Shown here one piece after another: positions 55,286 through 64,000 of a DNA stretch of 64,000 nt. A model generated the notes under the pieces. The model was not told the DNA's origin and ran no database searches. It worked only from the letters and a program-made list of their open reading frames with translations. A program made the position numbers and the translations under genes. Within the stretch, counting starts at the first letter, position 1; each line of letters begins with the position of its first letter. Source of the stretch: Planctomycetes bacterium MalM25 (GTDB taxonomy: Bacteria; Planctomycetota; Planctomycetia; Pirellulales; Lacipirellulaceae); NCBI GenBank assembly GCA_007745835.1, contig CP036424.1:1077001-1141000 (forward strand), in the 5' to 3' direction.

Positions 55286-55807
55286 ATGCTGATCTGCCCC
55301 TCCTGCGGCGCCGACGATCTCATCGAAGGGATCGACGAGTGCGAATACTGCCAGGCGCCGCTCACGGATCTGTTCATCCGCGTGCCCGCCTCGTCGGTCG
55401 AGTCGGACTTGCTGCGTGACCGAGTCGGCGACCTGCCGAGGCGTGAGCCGATCATGCTGGAGTCGCACGCCACGGTCGGCGAGGCGCTCACCCAGATGGT
55501 CAAGAAGGGGGTCGGTTGCGTGCTGATCGTCGTCGATAACCAGCTGGCGGGCATCTTCAGCGAACGCGACGCCCTGATGAAGCTCGGTGTCCAAGGGGGC
55601 GAACTGCACGACCAGCCGCTGCTGCGTTACCTGACCCCCAACCCGGCGACCATCTCGGCCGACGACAAGATCGCCTTCGCGCTGCACAAGATGGACCTCG
55701 GCGGCTACCGCCACCTGCCGGTGCTCGAAGGCGACCGCCCCGTCAGCCTGATCAGCATCCGCGACATCCTCCGCTACGTCACCGAGCACGATCGCGACGC
55801 GGCGTGA
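55286..55807 (+). CDS. CBS-pair protein with N-terminal zinc ribbon
   Basis: A 173-residue protein. A Cys4 zinc ribbon opens it (CPSC and CEYC pairs at residues 4-22), followed by two CBS motifs (LESHATVGEALTQMVKKGVG and ISADDKIAFALHKMDLGGYR). The zinc ribbon plus CBS layout suggests a regulator that touches a partner protein in response to adenylate level. It follows korB by 82 nt and is probably in the same operon. Confidence 0.85.
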   Translation: MLICPSCGADDLIEGIDECEYCQAPLTDLFIRVPASSVESDLLRDRVGDLPRREPIMLESHATVGEALTQMVKKGVGCVLIVVDNQLAGIFSERDALMKLGVQGGELHDQPLLRYLTPNPATISADDKIAFALHKMDLGGYRHLPVLEGDRPVSLISIRDILRYVTEHDRDAA

Positions 55808-55936
55808 GGAGGCGATCGGCCGTGGCGAATCGTCGCACGGCCGGTTGAGCGTTGCCGTGGAGGGCTCGGGGGGGGATGATGCGGTTCGAGGCTCACGAGG
55901 TCTCGCCCCGCCTGCGCTATCCCGCCTGCAAACATC

Positions 55937-57379
55937 ATGCTCCACGGCAGCCGCAACGAGGCGCAGCGCCTCCTCGGGCTCTTTGAATTTTCCCACGTTC
56001 GGGCGATCGTCACGACCGCCTGTTGCTTGGCCGCGGCTGCCGCGGTGGCTTTCTGGCCGGCCTACGAGGGGCTCAGCGAAGCGGGTCATCGGGCTCTGTT
56101 TGTCTTGATCTTCGCCGCGGGGATGTGGGTCACCGAAGCGATCCCGGCATTCGCGACCAGCCTGCTGGCGATCGGTTCGTTGATCGCCCTCTTGGGCAAG
56201 CCGGACGGGGTCTACGCGGTCGACGCGAAGGACTGGGAACAGTTCATTGCCCCGTGGGGCAGCCCGCTCATCTGGTTGTTCTTCGGCGGCTTCTGCCTCG
56301 CGGCGTCGGCCGAGAAGACGGGGCTCGATCGTTGGCTCGCGGCGCGGGCGCTCGGGCTGTTCGGTCAGCGCCCCGCGATGCTGCTGTTGGGGGTGATGCT
56401 CGTGACGGCGGTGCTGTCGATGTTCGTGTCGAACACGGCGACGGCCACGCTGGTGCTCGCGATGCTCACGCCCCTGTTCGCTTCGCGCCCCTCGGGCGAC
56501 GGGGTGACGAAGGCGCTCGCGCTCGGCGTGGCGATGGCGGCCAACCTGGGCGGCATGGGGACCGTGATCGGCACCCCGCCCAACGCGATCGCGGCCGGTT
56601 TGCTGACCGGTCCGTCGTCGGTGAACTTCGCTGAATGGATGCTGATCGCCACCCCTCCCGCGTTGGTGCTGATCGCGGCGGCGTGGGGCTACCTAGTGCT
56701 CACCCAGCTACGCGGCGTGGCGTTCAGCGACCACGAGGGCCTGCTGTTCCACGCCGGCGCCGCGGCCGACCCGGTTCCGAAGCTGAAGCAGCTGGTGGTT
56801 GTGGGGACATTTATCGTCACGGTCGGCCTGTGGATCACGAGCCCGTGGCACGGCTTGCCGACGACGCTCATCTCGATCGTGCCGATCACCGCCCTCACGA
56901 CCAGCGGCATCCTGACCGCCGACGACATCCGCTCGTTGCCGTGGGACATCCTGCTGCTGATCACCGGCGGTCTGTCGCTCGGCGTGGCGATGGACAAGAC
57001 GGGCCTGGCCGAGTGGGCGGTCGGTTTGTTGCCGATCGACGGCCTCGCCCCGATGGCGCTCGTGATCGGCTTCGGCTACGCAACGATCCTGATGTCGAAC
57101 TTGATGAGCAACACGGCGACCTCCAACCTGGTGCTGCCGATCGCGATCGCCGTGCTGGAAGCGTTGCCCGCCACGGGGGGCAACGCCCGCCTCGCCGTGC
57201 CGATCGCCCTGGCGGCATCGGCGGCGATGTGCCTGCCGATCAGCACGCCGCCCAACGCGATCGTGTACGGCGCCGGCTACCTGAAAGTCAAAGACCTGCT
57301 CTTCGCTGGCCTGTTCATCGGCTTGATCGCTCCGCCGCTCGTAACACTGTGGGCGTGGTTCGCGCTCGGTTGGTTGTGA
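55937..57379 (+). CDS. DASS/SLC13-type sodium-coupled anion symporter
   Basis: A 480-residue membrane protein with about 11-12 hydrophobic segments. The two Ser-Asn-Thr motifs that bind Na+ and carboxylate in the family are visible (MFVSNTATATLVLAML and LMSNTATSNLVLPI), as are GTVIGTPPNAIA and STPPNAIVYGAGYL. Family members take up succinate, other dicarboxylates, citrate or sulfate with Na+. The substrate is not resolved. ATG 55937 is used; a weak start, as no strong Shine-Dalgarno site is seen. Confidence 0.85.
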   Translation: MLHGSRNEAQRLLGLFEFSHVRAIVTTACCLAAAAAVAFWPAYEGLSEAGHRALFVLIFAAGMWVTEAIPAFATSLLAIGSLIALLGKPDGVYAVDAKDWEQFIAPWGSPLIWLFFGGFCLAASAEKTGLDRWLAARALGLFGQRPAMLLLGVMLVTAVLSMFVSNTATATLVLAMLTPLFASRPSGDGVTKALALGVAMAANLGGMGTVIGTPPNAIAAGLLTGPSSVNFAEWMLIATPPALVLIAAAWGYLVLTQLRGVAFSDHEGLLFHAGAAADPVPKLKQLVVVGTFIVTVGLWITSPWHGLPTTLISIVPITALTTSGILTADDIRSLPWDILLLITGGLSLGVAMDKTGLAEWAVGLLPIDGLAPMALVIGFGYATILMSNLMSNTATSNLVLPIAIAVLEALPATGGNARLAVPIALAASAAMCLPISTPPNAIVYGAGYLKVKDLLFAGLFIGLIAPPLVTLWAWFALGWL

Positions 57380-57465
57380 GCTGTTTCAACCGTAGTCGCT
57401 AGCCTCGGGCCGACTATGCGAGGGCCCGAGGCTAGCGCCTTCGGCTCATTGCAACAGAAGTCTCT

Positions 57466-58575
57466 CTAGGGCTGCGGGAGTTCAACCCGCTCGCCCGTCT
57501 CGGCCGATCGCCGGGCCGCGTCGAGCACCTCGACGACCAGCAGGTTGTTTTCGACGGCGGAGAGCGCGTTCGGATCCCGATCACCCCGCACCACCGCCGC
57601 CAGGTGGGCGAAGGGATCGTCCTCGAGCGAATCGGGACGCGGCAGGTTCTCACGCACCTCGATCGGTTCACGCGGCAGGGCGGTGCGCAGCCCGTCCGAG
57701 CCAAGCGTCAGTAGTTCGCCCCGCTGCCCGAAGACGCGGGTCTCTTTCACGCTCAATGGCCACGCCCACGAAGCCTGGATGACGGCGACCGCGTTATCGA
57801 ATTCCAGGAGGATCGTCGCGTCGTCATCGACTCGGGGATAGGTGTCGGGGCGGGTCTGCTGGGTGATGCAGGTGACCGATCGCGGACGCGCGCTCTCCAT
57901 CAACCAGGAGGCCAAGTTTACACCGTAGCAACCGAAGTCGGTCAGCGCCCCGGCGCCGTTCTCTTGCGGGTCGAGCAGCCAGTTGAGGAACGCGGGACGG
58001 CAGCCGATCTCGACCGGCCCGCGGTGCCCCATGCGGAAGACCATCCGCCGCACCTCGCCGATACGCCCCTCGCTGACGCGGCGGTGCGTCTCCCACACGC
58101 TGGGGTACCAGGTCGTTTCGTAGTTGGTCAGCAGGTGGACGCCCGCTCGCTCGGCCGCCTCGGCCATCTCGCGGGCGTGGGCCAAGTTGGTGGCGAGCGG
58201 CTTCTCGACCATCACATGGGCCCCGGCGGCCACGCAAGCGAGCGTCTGCTCGTGGTGCTCGTGGATGCTGCCGAACAGCACGGCGGCGTCGGGCTCCGTC
58301 CGATCGAGCAACGACTCAAGGTCGGTCGCGTGCAGGTTCATAGGCAACCCGGCGCCCTCCATCCGCCGCCGGGCGAGGTCGAGGTCGGGCTCGTAGACGC
58401 CGACGATCTCCAGGTCGCCCCGATCGCGTGGGCGGCCGAGTAGCCAGAAGACGTGGTCGTGCGTCAGACCGACGATGACGACACGCACGGGACCTTGCTC
58501 GGCTGTTGGGTCCCCGGCTGGCGCGGCCGGGGCTAAGGCGAGAAGGCTGACGAGAAGAAGGAAGCGGAGGAACAT
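57466..58575 (-). CDS. Exported Gfo/Idh/MocA-type oxidoreductase
   Basis: A 369-residue protein with an N-terminal Sec signal (MFLRFLLLVSLLALAPAAPA), unlike most of its family, which is cytoplasmic. The Rossmann start is VRVVIVGLTHDHVFWLLGR; the usual GxGxxG is not kept, so NAD(P) binding may be altered. The conserved EKPLATN (Lys-Pro of the active site) and FGCYGVNLASWLM follow. The start is ATG 58575 (an upstream TTG would add 4 residues). The likely role is sugar or cyclitol oxidation outside the cytoplasm or an NAD-bound folded enzyme exported by another route; not certain. Confidence 0.75.
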   Translation of the reverse strand: MFLRFLLLVSLLALAPAAPAGDPTAEQGPVRVVIVGLTHDHVFWLLGRPRDRGDLEIVGVYEPDLDLARRRMEGAGLPMNLHATDLESLLDRTEPDAAVLFGSIHEHHEQTLACVAAGAHVMVEKPLATNLAHAREMAEAAERAGVHLLTNYETTWYPSVWETHRRVSEGRIGEVRRMVFRMGHRGPVEIGCRPAFLNWLLDPQENGAGALTDFGCYGVNLASWLMESARPRSVTCITQQTRPDTYPRVDDDATILLEFDNAVAVIQASWAWPLSVKETRVFGQRGELLTLGSDGLRTALPREPIEVRENLPRPDSLEDDPFAHLAAVVRGDRDPNALSAVENNLLVVEVLDAARRSAETGERVELPQP

Positions 58576-58602
58576 CGATATTAGCAAGTTAGTGATCGGG
58601 CA

Positions 58603-59559
58603 TCAGTCGAGCTTCCTCAGCATAGCTAAGAAGAAGCCCGCCAGCTCGTCGTTTGGGAGGACGCGCGAGCACCCCGCCAACTCGTCAGCCAGCCGCTTCC
58701 CCTTCCACTCGGTAAGACCGGATTGGACACTCGTCATGGGAAGCTCGACGGGCATCAGTTCCACCTTGCCCCCGAGGCGGCGGAGCGTGTGGGCGACGAC
58801 CTGCTCGTTCTCTTCCGGCGCCAGGGAGCACGTCGCGTACAGCACCCTGCCGCCGGGACGCGTCGCGTCGAGCGCCGAGCGCAGCAGCGCCTTCTGCTTG
58901 CGGGCCGACTCGGCGAGCTTGCGCGGGCCCCAGTAGGCGAAGGTCGCGGGGTCGCGGGGATCGAAACGGGCCTCGCTGCTGCACGGCGCGTCGAGCATCA
59001 CCGCGTCGAACCGGCCGGGCGTCTTGCGCCCGATGTCGCGCCCGTCGTGCGTGAAGGTGCGGACGAACGCGCCGGCGCCGCAACGCTCGAGGTTCTGCTT
59101 CAGCTTGAAGAAGCGGTCGCGGACCGGCTCGACCGCCGCGAGCTCGCCCTCGAGCCGGAGCCTCGCGGCGAGGTGCAGCGTTTTCCCGCCGGGGGCGGCC
59201 GCGAGGTCGAGCACCCGCTCGCCCGGCCGGGGGTCGAGCACGAGGGGCGCCAGCATGCTGGAGAGGTTCTGCACGTAGAGCCGCCCCGCGGCGACCGCGT
59301 CGCTGGCGGTCACAGTCGGCTTGTCGGCGGGATCGAGGGTGGCGGCCTCGGGCAGCCACTCGCAAGCCCGCCCCGCGACGCCGAGGGCCTCCAGCTCGGC
59401 CAGGGGCCCGCCCTCGCCCCGCAGCGGATTCGCCCACACCCCGGGCCGGCGATCGCGGCCGTACGTGGCCAGCACGCGATCCGCCTCGTCGCCGGCGATC
59501 TCGCGAACGCGCTGGACGAACTCGATCGGCAAGCCGGATTGGGGGTCGAGCTCGTGCAA
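58603..59559 (-). CDS. RsmB/NOP-type RNA m5C methyltransferase
   Basis: A 318-residue SAM-dependent methyltransferase for cytosine C5 in RNA, probably 16S rRNA. Motifs: LDLAAAPGGKTLHLA (SAM), DAPCSSEARFDP (catalytic Cys of motif IV) and YATCSLAPEENEQVV (second Cys, motif VI). No NusB-like domain is present, so it resembles RsmF/YebU and the archaeal-type members. No ATG lies in frame near the 5' end; TTG 59559 is the start shown, so the true start is uncertain. It is divergent from the POT gene at 59641. Confidence 0.87.
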   Translation of the reverse strand: MHELDPQSGLPIEFVQRVREIAGDEADRVLATYGRDRRPGVWANPLRGEGGPLAELEALGVAGRACEWLPEAATLDPADKPTVTASDAVAAGRLYVQNLSSMLAPLVLDPRPGERVLDLAAAPGGKTLHLAARLRLEGELAAVEPVRDRFFKLKQNLERCGAGAFVRTFTHDGRDIGRKTPGRFDAVMLDAPCSSEARFDPRDPATFAYWGPRKLAESARKQKALLRSALDATRPGGRVLYATCSLAPEENEQVVAHTLRRLGGKVELMPVELPMTSVQSGLTEWKGKRLADELAGCSRVLPNDELAGFFLAMLRKLD

Positions 59560-59640
59560 GGCGAAGTTCGTGGGGCGGGGAACCGGGGAGGGCGGGTGGC
59601 GGCCGTTCGATTAGACTCGCATCGCCACGACCCACCCAGC

Positions 59641-61062
59641 ATGAGAGGCAGCAGCTTGGCCGAGTATCGCACGTCGCCGGACCCGCAGGAAAGCGGGATG
59701 CCCTCGGGCATCCCCTACATCGTCGGCAACGAGGCCGCCGAGCGGTTCAGCTTCTACGGGATGAAGGCGATCCTGGCCGTCTTCCTGACGCAGCACCTCG
59801 TGGGCATCGACGGCGCGGCCGACAACCTCACCGAGGAGGGCGCCCGCGCCACGGTTGCCTGGTTCACCGCGGCGGCGTACGCCACGCCCTTTATCGGCGC
59901 GATCCTCGCCGACCGCTGGCTCGGCAAGTACCGCACGATCCTCTGGCTTTCGCTGTTCTACTGCGTCGGCCACGGCGTGCTGGCGCTTGTCGACACGCCG
60001 TTGGCCGAGTCGATCCGCTCACGCTACATCATCTTCGCCGGGCTAGCGCTGATCGCGTGCGGTTCGGGCGGCATCAAACCGTGCGTCACGTCGCACGTGG
60101 GGGATCAGTTCGGGCCGAGCAACAAGGGCCTGCTCACCAAGGTCTACAGCTGGTTCTATTTCTCGATCAACTTGGGCGCCTTCTCTTCGCAGCTGTTGAC
60201 GCCCCTGCTCTTGAACGACGAACGCTTCGGCCCCGCCTGGGCGTTCGGCGTGCCGGGCGTGTTGATGGCGATCGCCACCCTTGTCTTCTGGCTCGGTCGG
60301 AACCAGTTCGTCCACGTCCCGGCAGCGGGTCCGAGCCTTTGGAGCGAGGCGTTCGGCAGCGAGGGGCTACGCGCCCTCGCGAACCTGACGCCCCTGCTGC
60401 TGTTCGTCGCGATGTTCTGGTCGCTGTTCGATCAGACCGCCGGCGCCTGGGTGCTGCAGGCGACCAAGATGGACCTCACGCTTCCTGTGCTCGGCTGGAC
60501 GATGAAGCCCTCCCAGGTTCAGGCGGTGAACCCGATCCTGGTTCTGATCCTCGTCCCGCTGTTCGCCACGGTCATCTACCCCGCGGTCAACCGTTTCATC
60601 GAGGTCACCCCGCTCCGCAAGATCGGCGTCGGGATGTTCGTCGCCGCGTTCTCGTTCGTTGTTTCGGCGTGGATCGAACAACGCATCCAGGCCGGCCAGA
60701 CGCCGAGCATCAGCTGGCAGGTGCTCGCCTACTTCGTCCTCACCTGCGCCGAGGTGATGATCTCGATCACCATGCTCGAGTTCTTCTACACCCAGTCGCC
60801 GCGGCGGATGAAGTCGATCGTCATGGCGTTCTGCATGCTGAGCATCTCGATCGGCAACGTCTTCACCGCGCTGGTGAACACCTTCATCCGCCAGGCGGAC
60901 GGCACAGTCCTGCTGCCGGGTGCGAGTTACTACTGGTTCTTCAGCGGCCTCATGCTGCTGGTCGCGATCGCCTACACGTTCTGGGCGCCCTTCTACCGCG
61001 GACAGACCTACCTGCAGGGCGAGGAGGTCACCGACCAGCGGGCGATCGACGAGGCCCACTGA
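59641..61062 (+). CDS. POT/PTR2-family proton-coupled peptide transporter
   Basis: A 473-residue membrane protein of about 12-14 segments. The family motif is NEAAERFSFYGMKAILAVFL (ExxERFxYYG type), followed by GGIKPCVTSHVGDQFG and the second family signature FYFSINLGAFSSQLLTP, and FWSLFDQTAGAW. It should import di- and tripeptides with protons. ATG 59641 is chosen, with conserved sequence beginning near residue 20; the reading frame stays open over the opposite methyltransferase gene but is not coding there. Confidence 0.9.
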   Translation: MRGSSLAEYRTSPDPQESGMPSGIPYIVGNEAAERFSFYGMKAILAVFLTQHLVGIDGAADNLTEEGARATVAWFTAAAYATPFIGAILADRWLGKYRTILWLSLFYCVGHGVLALVDTPLAESIRSRYIIFAGLALIACGSGGIKPCVTSHVGDQFGPSNKGLLTKVYSWFYFSINLGAFSSQLLTPLLLNDERFGPAWAFGVPGVLMAIATLVFWLGRNQFVHVPAAGPSLWSEAFGSEGLRALANLTPLLLFVAMFWSLFDQTAGAWVLQATKMDLTLPVLGWTMKPSQVQAVNPILVLILVPLFATVIYPAVNRFIEVTPLRKIGVGMFVAAFSFVVSAWIEQRIQAGQTPSISWQVLAYFVLTCAEVMISITMLEFFYTQSPRRMKSIVMAFCMLSISIGNVFTALVNTFIRQADGTVLLPGASYYWFFSGLMLLVAIAYTFWAPFYRGQTYLQGEEVTDQRAIDEAH

Positions 61063-61067
61063 GCGGC

Positions 61068-62426
61068 TCACTTGCCGATGCAGAACTTGCCGAAGATCTC
61101 GCCGAGCACCTCGTCGGTGACCACCTCGCCGACGACGCGGCCCAGGCCGTCGAGCGCCTCGCGCAGCTCGAATGAGACCAGCTCCTCGCCCGCGTCCGCT
61201 TCGGCCGCCGCCGTGGCGCGGCTGAGCGCCCCTAGTGCTTGAACCAACCCGCTGTGGCTGCGCTGGGCGGCGTGGGCTTCGTGCGTGCGGGAGGTGATCT
61301 CGGTGAGCCGCCTGGCGATCGCGTCGGCGAGTCGCTCGATCCCCTCACCGGTTGCTGAGCTCGTCGCGAACCAACCCTCGGGCGTCGGGGCGTCGGGGAG
61401 GTCGGACATCGTGATCACACGGATCGCTTTCTCGGAGGATGAGGTAGGCGTGCTGCTCTGGTCGCCTCGCTGGCAAACCAGCAACAGGTCGGCCTCTTGA
61501 TGCTCACTCAGCAGACGCCCCCGGGCGACGGCGTCGATCGCATCGATGCCCGCCCGGCCGTCATCGCCCGCGGTGTCGATCAATCGCCAGCTCACCTCGG
61601 CGTGGCGGACCTTGGCGGCGAGGGCGTCGCGTGTCACGCCCACTTGGTCGGCGACCAAAGCCGAAGGGTTCTCACCCTCGCCCCCGTACCTGGCGACCAG
61701 CGTGTTGAAGAGCCGGCTCTTGCCGACGTTCGGCGGGCCGACGATGGCGACCCGCGGCAGACGCTCCGAGGCGTCGCGCTCGGTGAGCTGCGCGAGCGTC
61801 TCCTCGACGAGGCGGTTCGCCGCGGTCAAGCGGTTGATGAGTTCGTCCCGCTCGACGAACCGGACGTCCTCCTCGTCGACGAAGTCGAGTCCCGCCTCGA
61901 GGTCAGCAAGCAGCCCGAGTAGCTCGGCGCGGAGGCGGTGCAGAGGCGTCGAGAGCCCGCCTGCTAGGCGCTCCAACGCCGAACCGAGTCGCTCTTCGTC
62001 CTCCGCGTCGATCACGGAGAGGACCGCTTCGGCCTGCGTCAGGTCGAGGCGTCCCGCCAAGAACGCCCGCAGGGTGAACTCGCCCGGCTCGGCGAGCCGC
62101 GCTCCCGCGGTGACCGCCGCCCGCACCACCGCTTCGAGCAGCGGGGGCGAGCCGACCGTGTGGAACTCGACCGACGGCTGCCGCGTGTAGCTCCTTCGAT
62201 CGGGCCAGACGTAGAGAGCGACAGGCAGGCGTTTCTCGACCCCCGCGAGATCCAGGCGGAGCGTCTGCCCCGTCAGCCGCGTCGGCCGATTCGCCTCGAT
62301 CGCCTCGCCGGCGAGCGTCGCGGTGATTGATAGTGCGTCAGGCCCCGAGAGCCGCACGGCGCCCCGATCGGCCCCGCCGCGGGCCGTGGCGATCGCAACG
62401 ATCGTGTCGTCGGTAGCGAGCTTCAC
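61068..62426 (-). CDS. mnmE: tRNA modification GTPase MnmE (TrmE)
   Basis: A 452-residue GTPase that with MnmG puts carboxymethylaminomethyl on U34 of tRNAs. The N-terminal formyl-THF-binding domain is present (DTIVAIATARGGADRGAVRL and EPGEFTLRAFLAGRLDLTQA). The G-domain has GPPNVGKSRLFNTL (G1), LIDTAGDDG (G3), and the C-terminus ends with the conserved CIGK. GTG 62426 is the start. It ends 5 nt from the stop of the convergent POT gene. Confidence 0.94.
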   Translation of the reverse strand: MKLATDDTIVAIATARGGADRGAVRLSGPDALSITATLAGEAIEANRPTRLTGQTLRLDLAGVEKRLPVALYVWPDRRSYTRQPSVEFHTVGSPPLLEAVVRAAVTAGARLAEPGEFTLRAFLAGRLDLTQAEAVLSVIDAEDEERLGSALERLAGGLSTPLHRLRAELLGLLADLEAGLDFVDEEDVRFVERDELINRLTAANRLVEETLAQLTERDASERLPRVAIVGPPNVGKSRLFNTLVARYGGEGENPSALVADQVGVTRDALAAKVRHAEVSWRLIDTAGDDGRAGIDAIDAVARGRLLSEHQEADLLLVCQRGDQSSTPTSSSEKAIRVITMSDLPDAPTPEGWFATSSATGEGIERLADAIARRLTEITSRTHEAHAAQRSHSGLVQALGALSRATAAAEADAGEELVSFELREALDGLGRVVGEVVTDEVLGEIFGKFCIGK

Positions 62427-62433
62427 CAGAGAA

Positions 62434-62547
62434 TCCCCCTCCCTTTCAAGGAGGGGTTAGGGGAGGGTTTGCACGTTCAGCACACAAAAATTCTCCTGTG
62501 CTGAGAATCTCGACCCTCCCCTAACCCCTCCCTGAAAGGGAGGGGGA
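62434..62547 (+). repeat. GC-rich palindromic repeat (copy C)
   Basis: Arms of 35 bp (62434-62468 and 62513-62547) match as inverted repeats at 34 of 35 positions; they start TCCCCCTCCCTTTCA and end TGAAAGGGAGGGGGA. Between the arms a smaller inverted pair TCAGCACA / TGTGCTGA closes an inner hairpin. It sits between mnmE and yidC. Confidence 0.85.
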
Positions 62548-62561
62548 AAGCGCGGGCGGGT

Positions 62562-64000
62562 CTACTTCCGCTTCTTGCCTTTCTTCTTCGCCGCCTTCTT
62601 CTTCGCCTGCGCGATCTCATCGGCGGTTGGCTTGGGGCGTTTCGGTCCGGCGTCGATCGTCGTCTCGCTCATGGGGGCGGGAGTCGGCCGCGGCAGCATC
62701 TTCCGTTCGGCGATGCCCCACAGGGTGCTGACGATGAAGTAGATGCAGAGGCCGCTGGGCATCTTGAAGAAGATGAAGCCCATGAAAATCATCATGTATT
62801 TCATCATCGACTGCTGCAGCCGGGCCTGATCGTTCGTCGCCTCGGGCATGAACAGCTTCTGCTGCATGAGCATCAGGGCGCAGCTCGCGATCGGCAAGAT
62901 GTTGAAGTACGGCCCCAGGCCGAGCAGGCCTTGCCCGTTGTCGACCCACAGCGGCGTGTACGCCGACCAGTCGATCAGCATGTCGGGCGAGGCGAGGTTG
63001 CTGCAGAAGCGGATCGAGTCGGAGATCAGCGGCTGCGCCCGCAGCTCAACGTCGACCGCCAGTGCTCGGTACAGGCCCATGAAGATGGGCAGCTGCAAGA
63101 AGAGGGGGAGGCAGCCCGCCGCCGGGTTGTACTTGTGCTTGCGGAAGAGCTCTTGCTGCGCGGCGGCCCGCTTCTGCATGTCGTCGCCGTACTTCTCGAC
63201 GATGCGGTCGAGTTCCGGCTTGAGCTCCTGCATCTTCACCATGTTGAGCGCCGTCTGCCGGCTGATGGGGAACATGGCGCCGCGGACGCAGAGCGTGAGC
63301 AGCACGATCGCCAACCCGTAGTTCCCGACGATCGCGTAGAACGTGTGCAGCAGCCACAGCATCGGCTTGGCGGCGAACGCAAACCAGCCGTAGTAAAGGA
63401 TGTCGTGCAGCGTGTGGTTCGCGTCGTCCGCCGCCGTGTAATTGCTCAGCAGCTCGGGCAGCTTCGGTCCGGCGAAGACGCGGTAGCCGTCTGACACGGT
63501 CGCGCCCGCTTCGCCCGCGGCGGCGAGCGTGGCGGGCGTCCGCTGCAGGACGCACGAGGCGTTCTGCCAACGCGGGTCGGCCGGCTTCTCGATCTTGGGG
63601 GTCGCCAGCTCGGCGCGGACCTGGGCGGTGCGGACCTCTTTGAGGGTCTCTTTCTGCGGCAGGATAATCGAGGCGAAATACTGCGAGTCGACGCCCGCGA
63701 ACGCGAGCGGCTGGCCTCCGCCCATCGTGTCGACATCGCCGTCGGCGACGCTCTTCGCGGCGAACTGCGTGAGGCGGTCGTCGGCGAAGCGGACGATCAC
63801 GTCCCGCAGCCCGAAGCTGCCCCAGTCGCCGAAGAAGCTGCCGTCGCCGCGGCCGATCTTGTTGGAGTACCAGTAGCCCTCGATCGGCAGGCCGTTCGGG
63901 CCGGTCAGCTCGTAGGCGACCGCTTGCGGCTGGTCGAGCAGGTTCACGACCTCGACCGACAGATCGAAGTGGTAGGACGGGTGCTCTTCATGGTCTCGCT
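62562..64000 (-). CDS. yidC: Membrane protein insertase YidC, 3' part (5' end outside window)
   Basis: At least 479 codons, open to the right edge of the window, so the N-terminus is missing. The large periplasmic domain covers about the first 210 visible residues. The insertase core follows: FYAIVGNYGLAIVLLTLCVR, FPISRQTALNMVKMQELKPE (cytoplasmic coiled-coil loop), KHKYNPAAGCLPLFLQLPIF (the conserved YidC/Oxa1 motif), PYFNILPIASCALMLMQQ and FKMPSGLCIYFIVSTLWGIA. The end is Lys-rich (AKKKAAKKKGKKRK), as is usual for YidC tails that touch the ribosome. Confidence 0.92.
   Translation of the reverse strand, partial: RDHEEHPSYHFDLSVEVVNLLDQPQAVAYELTGPNGLPIEGYWYSNKIGRGDGSFFGDWGSFGLRDVIVRFADDRLTQFAAKSVADGDVDTMGGGQPLAFAGVDSQYFASIILPQKETLKEVRTAQVRAELATPKIEKPADPRWQNASCVLQRTPATLAAAGEAGATVSDGYRVFAGPKLPELLSNYTAADDANHTLHDILYYGWFAFAAKPMLWLLHTFYAIVGNYGLAIVLLTLCVRGAMFPISRQTALNMVKMQELKPELDRIVEKYGDDMQKRAAAQQELFRKHKYNPAAGCLPLFLQLPIFMGLYRALAVDVELRAQPLISDSIRFCSNLASPDMLIDWSAYTPLWVDNGQGLLGLGPYFNILPIASCALMLMQQKLFMPEATNDQARLQQSMMKYMMIFMGFIFFKMPSGLCIYFIVSTLWGIAERKMLPRPTPAPMSETTIDAGPKRPKPTADEIAQAKKKAAKKKGKKRK

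Noticed and set aside
58723-59640. A 306-residue N-terminal extension of the POT transporter
   Set aside because: It lies wholly opposite the rRNA methyltransferase gene; the POT family begins at about residue 20 of the short form.

Overview
The window is high-GC DNA from a member of the phylum Planctomycetota, most likely Pirellulales / Lacipirellulaceae. The evidence is a giant surface protein with an N-terminal LERRRVLSAD motif, dockerin-type repeats, a PEP-CTERM tail, a DUF1592/DUF1552 gene pair, a Ser/Thr kinase fused to WD40 repeats, and an MfnB-type C1-pathway enzyme. The rank below phylum is inference.

Layout. 1-5.8 kb: 5' end of tig, tRNA-Gly with terminator, an rmlB-type dehydratase, a zinc-ribbon membrane protein, RNase D and an NhaD/CitMHS-like antiporter with a His-rich loop. 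5.9-10.8 kb: mfnB, a PHA-system protein, a CheY-like regulator, an STN-like secreted protein, a TPR protein and an exported thioredoxin-like protein. 10.8-13.3 kb: about 1.2 kb of non-coding DNA, then rho with a Gly/Asn/Arg-rich N-terminus. 13.3-14.2 kb: direct repeats and tRNA-Ser. 14.2-24.9 kb: the most interesting locus, a 1920-residue surface protein followed by three tightly packed genes (GAF-like/HlyD adaptor, HlyD adaptor, M50 protease/HlyD fusion), proposed here as a dedicated export/processing system. 25-30.6 kb: a kinase-WD40 giant. 30.7-33.7 kb: tRNA-Lys, a UgpC/MalK-type ATPase and an acyl-CoA/ACP ligase.

33.7-39.3 kb is a lower-GC, mobile-element-rich island. It holds a 150-bp MITE nested in a palindromic repeat, a small secreted protein, and a subtilase (S8) gene broken by two identical inverted copies of a 1044-bp IS5-family element, each with its own target duplication. 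39.3-43.5 kb: DUF1552/DUF1592 pair and a small membrane protein. 43.7-51.4 kb: lepA, a DUF559 nuclease beside a GC-rich palindrome, a spermidine-synthase-like methyltransferase, an ascorbate-peroxidase-type enzyme fused to ankyrin repeats, an unknown protein fused in frame to a REP-associated (Y1/RAYT) transposase, ribBA and an unknown protein. 51.7-55.8 kb: CBS protein, korA, korB and CBS/zinc-ribbon protein, all co-oriented. 55.9-64 kb: DASS-type symporter, exported Gfo/Idh/MocA protein, rRNA m5C methyltransferase, POT transporter, mnmE, another palindromic repeat, and the 3' part of yidC.

All calls come from reading the sequence. No database search was run.
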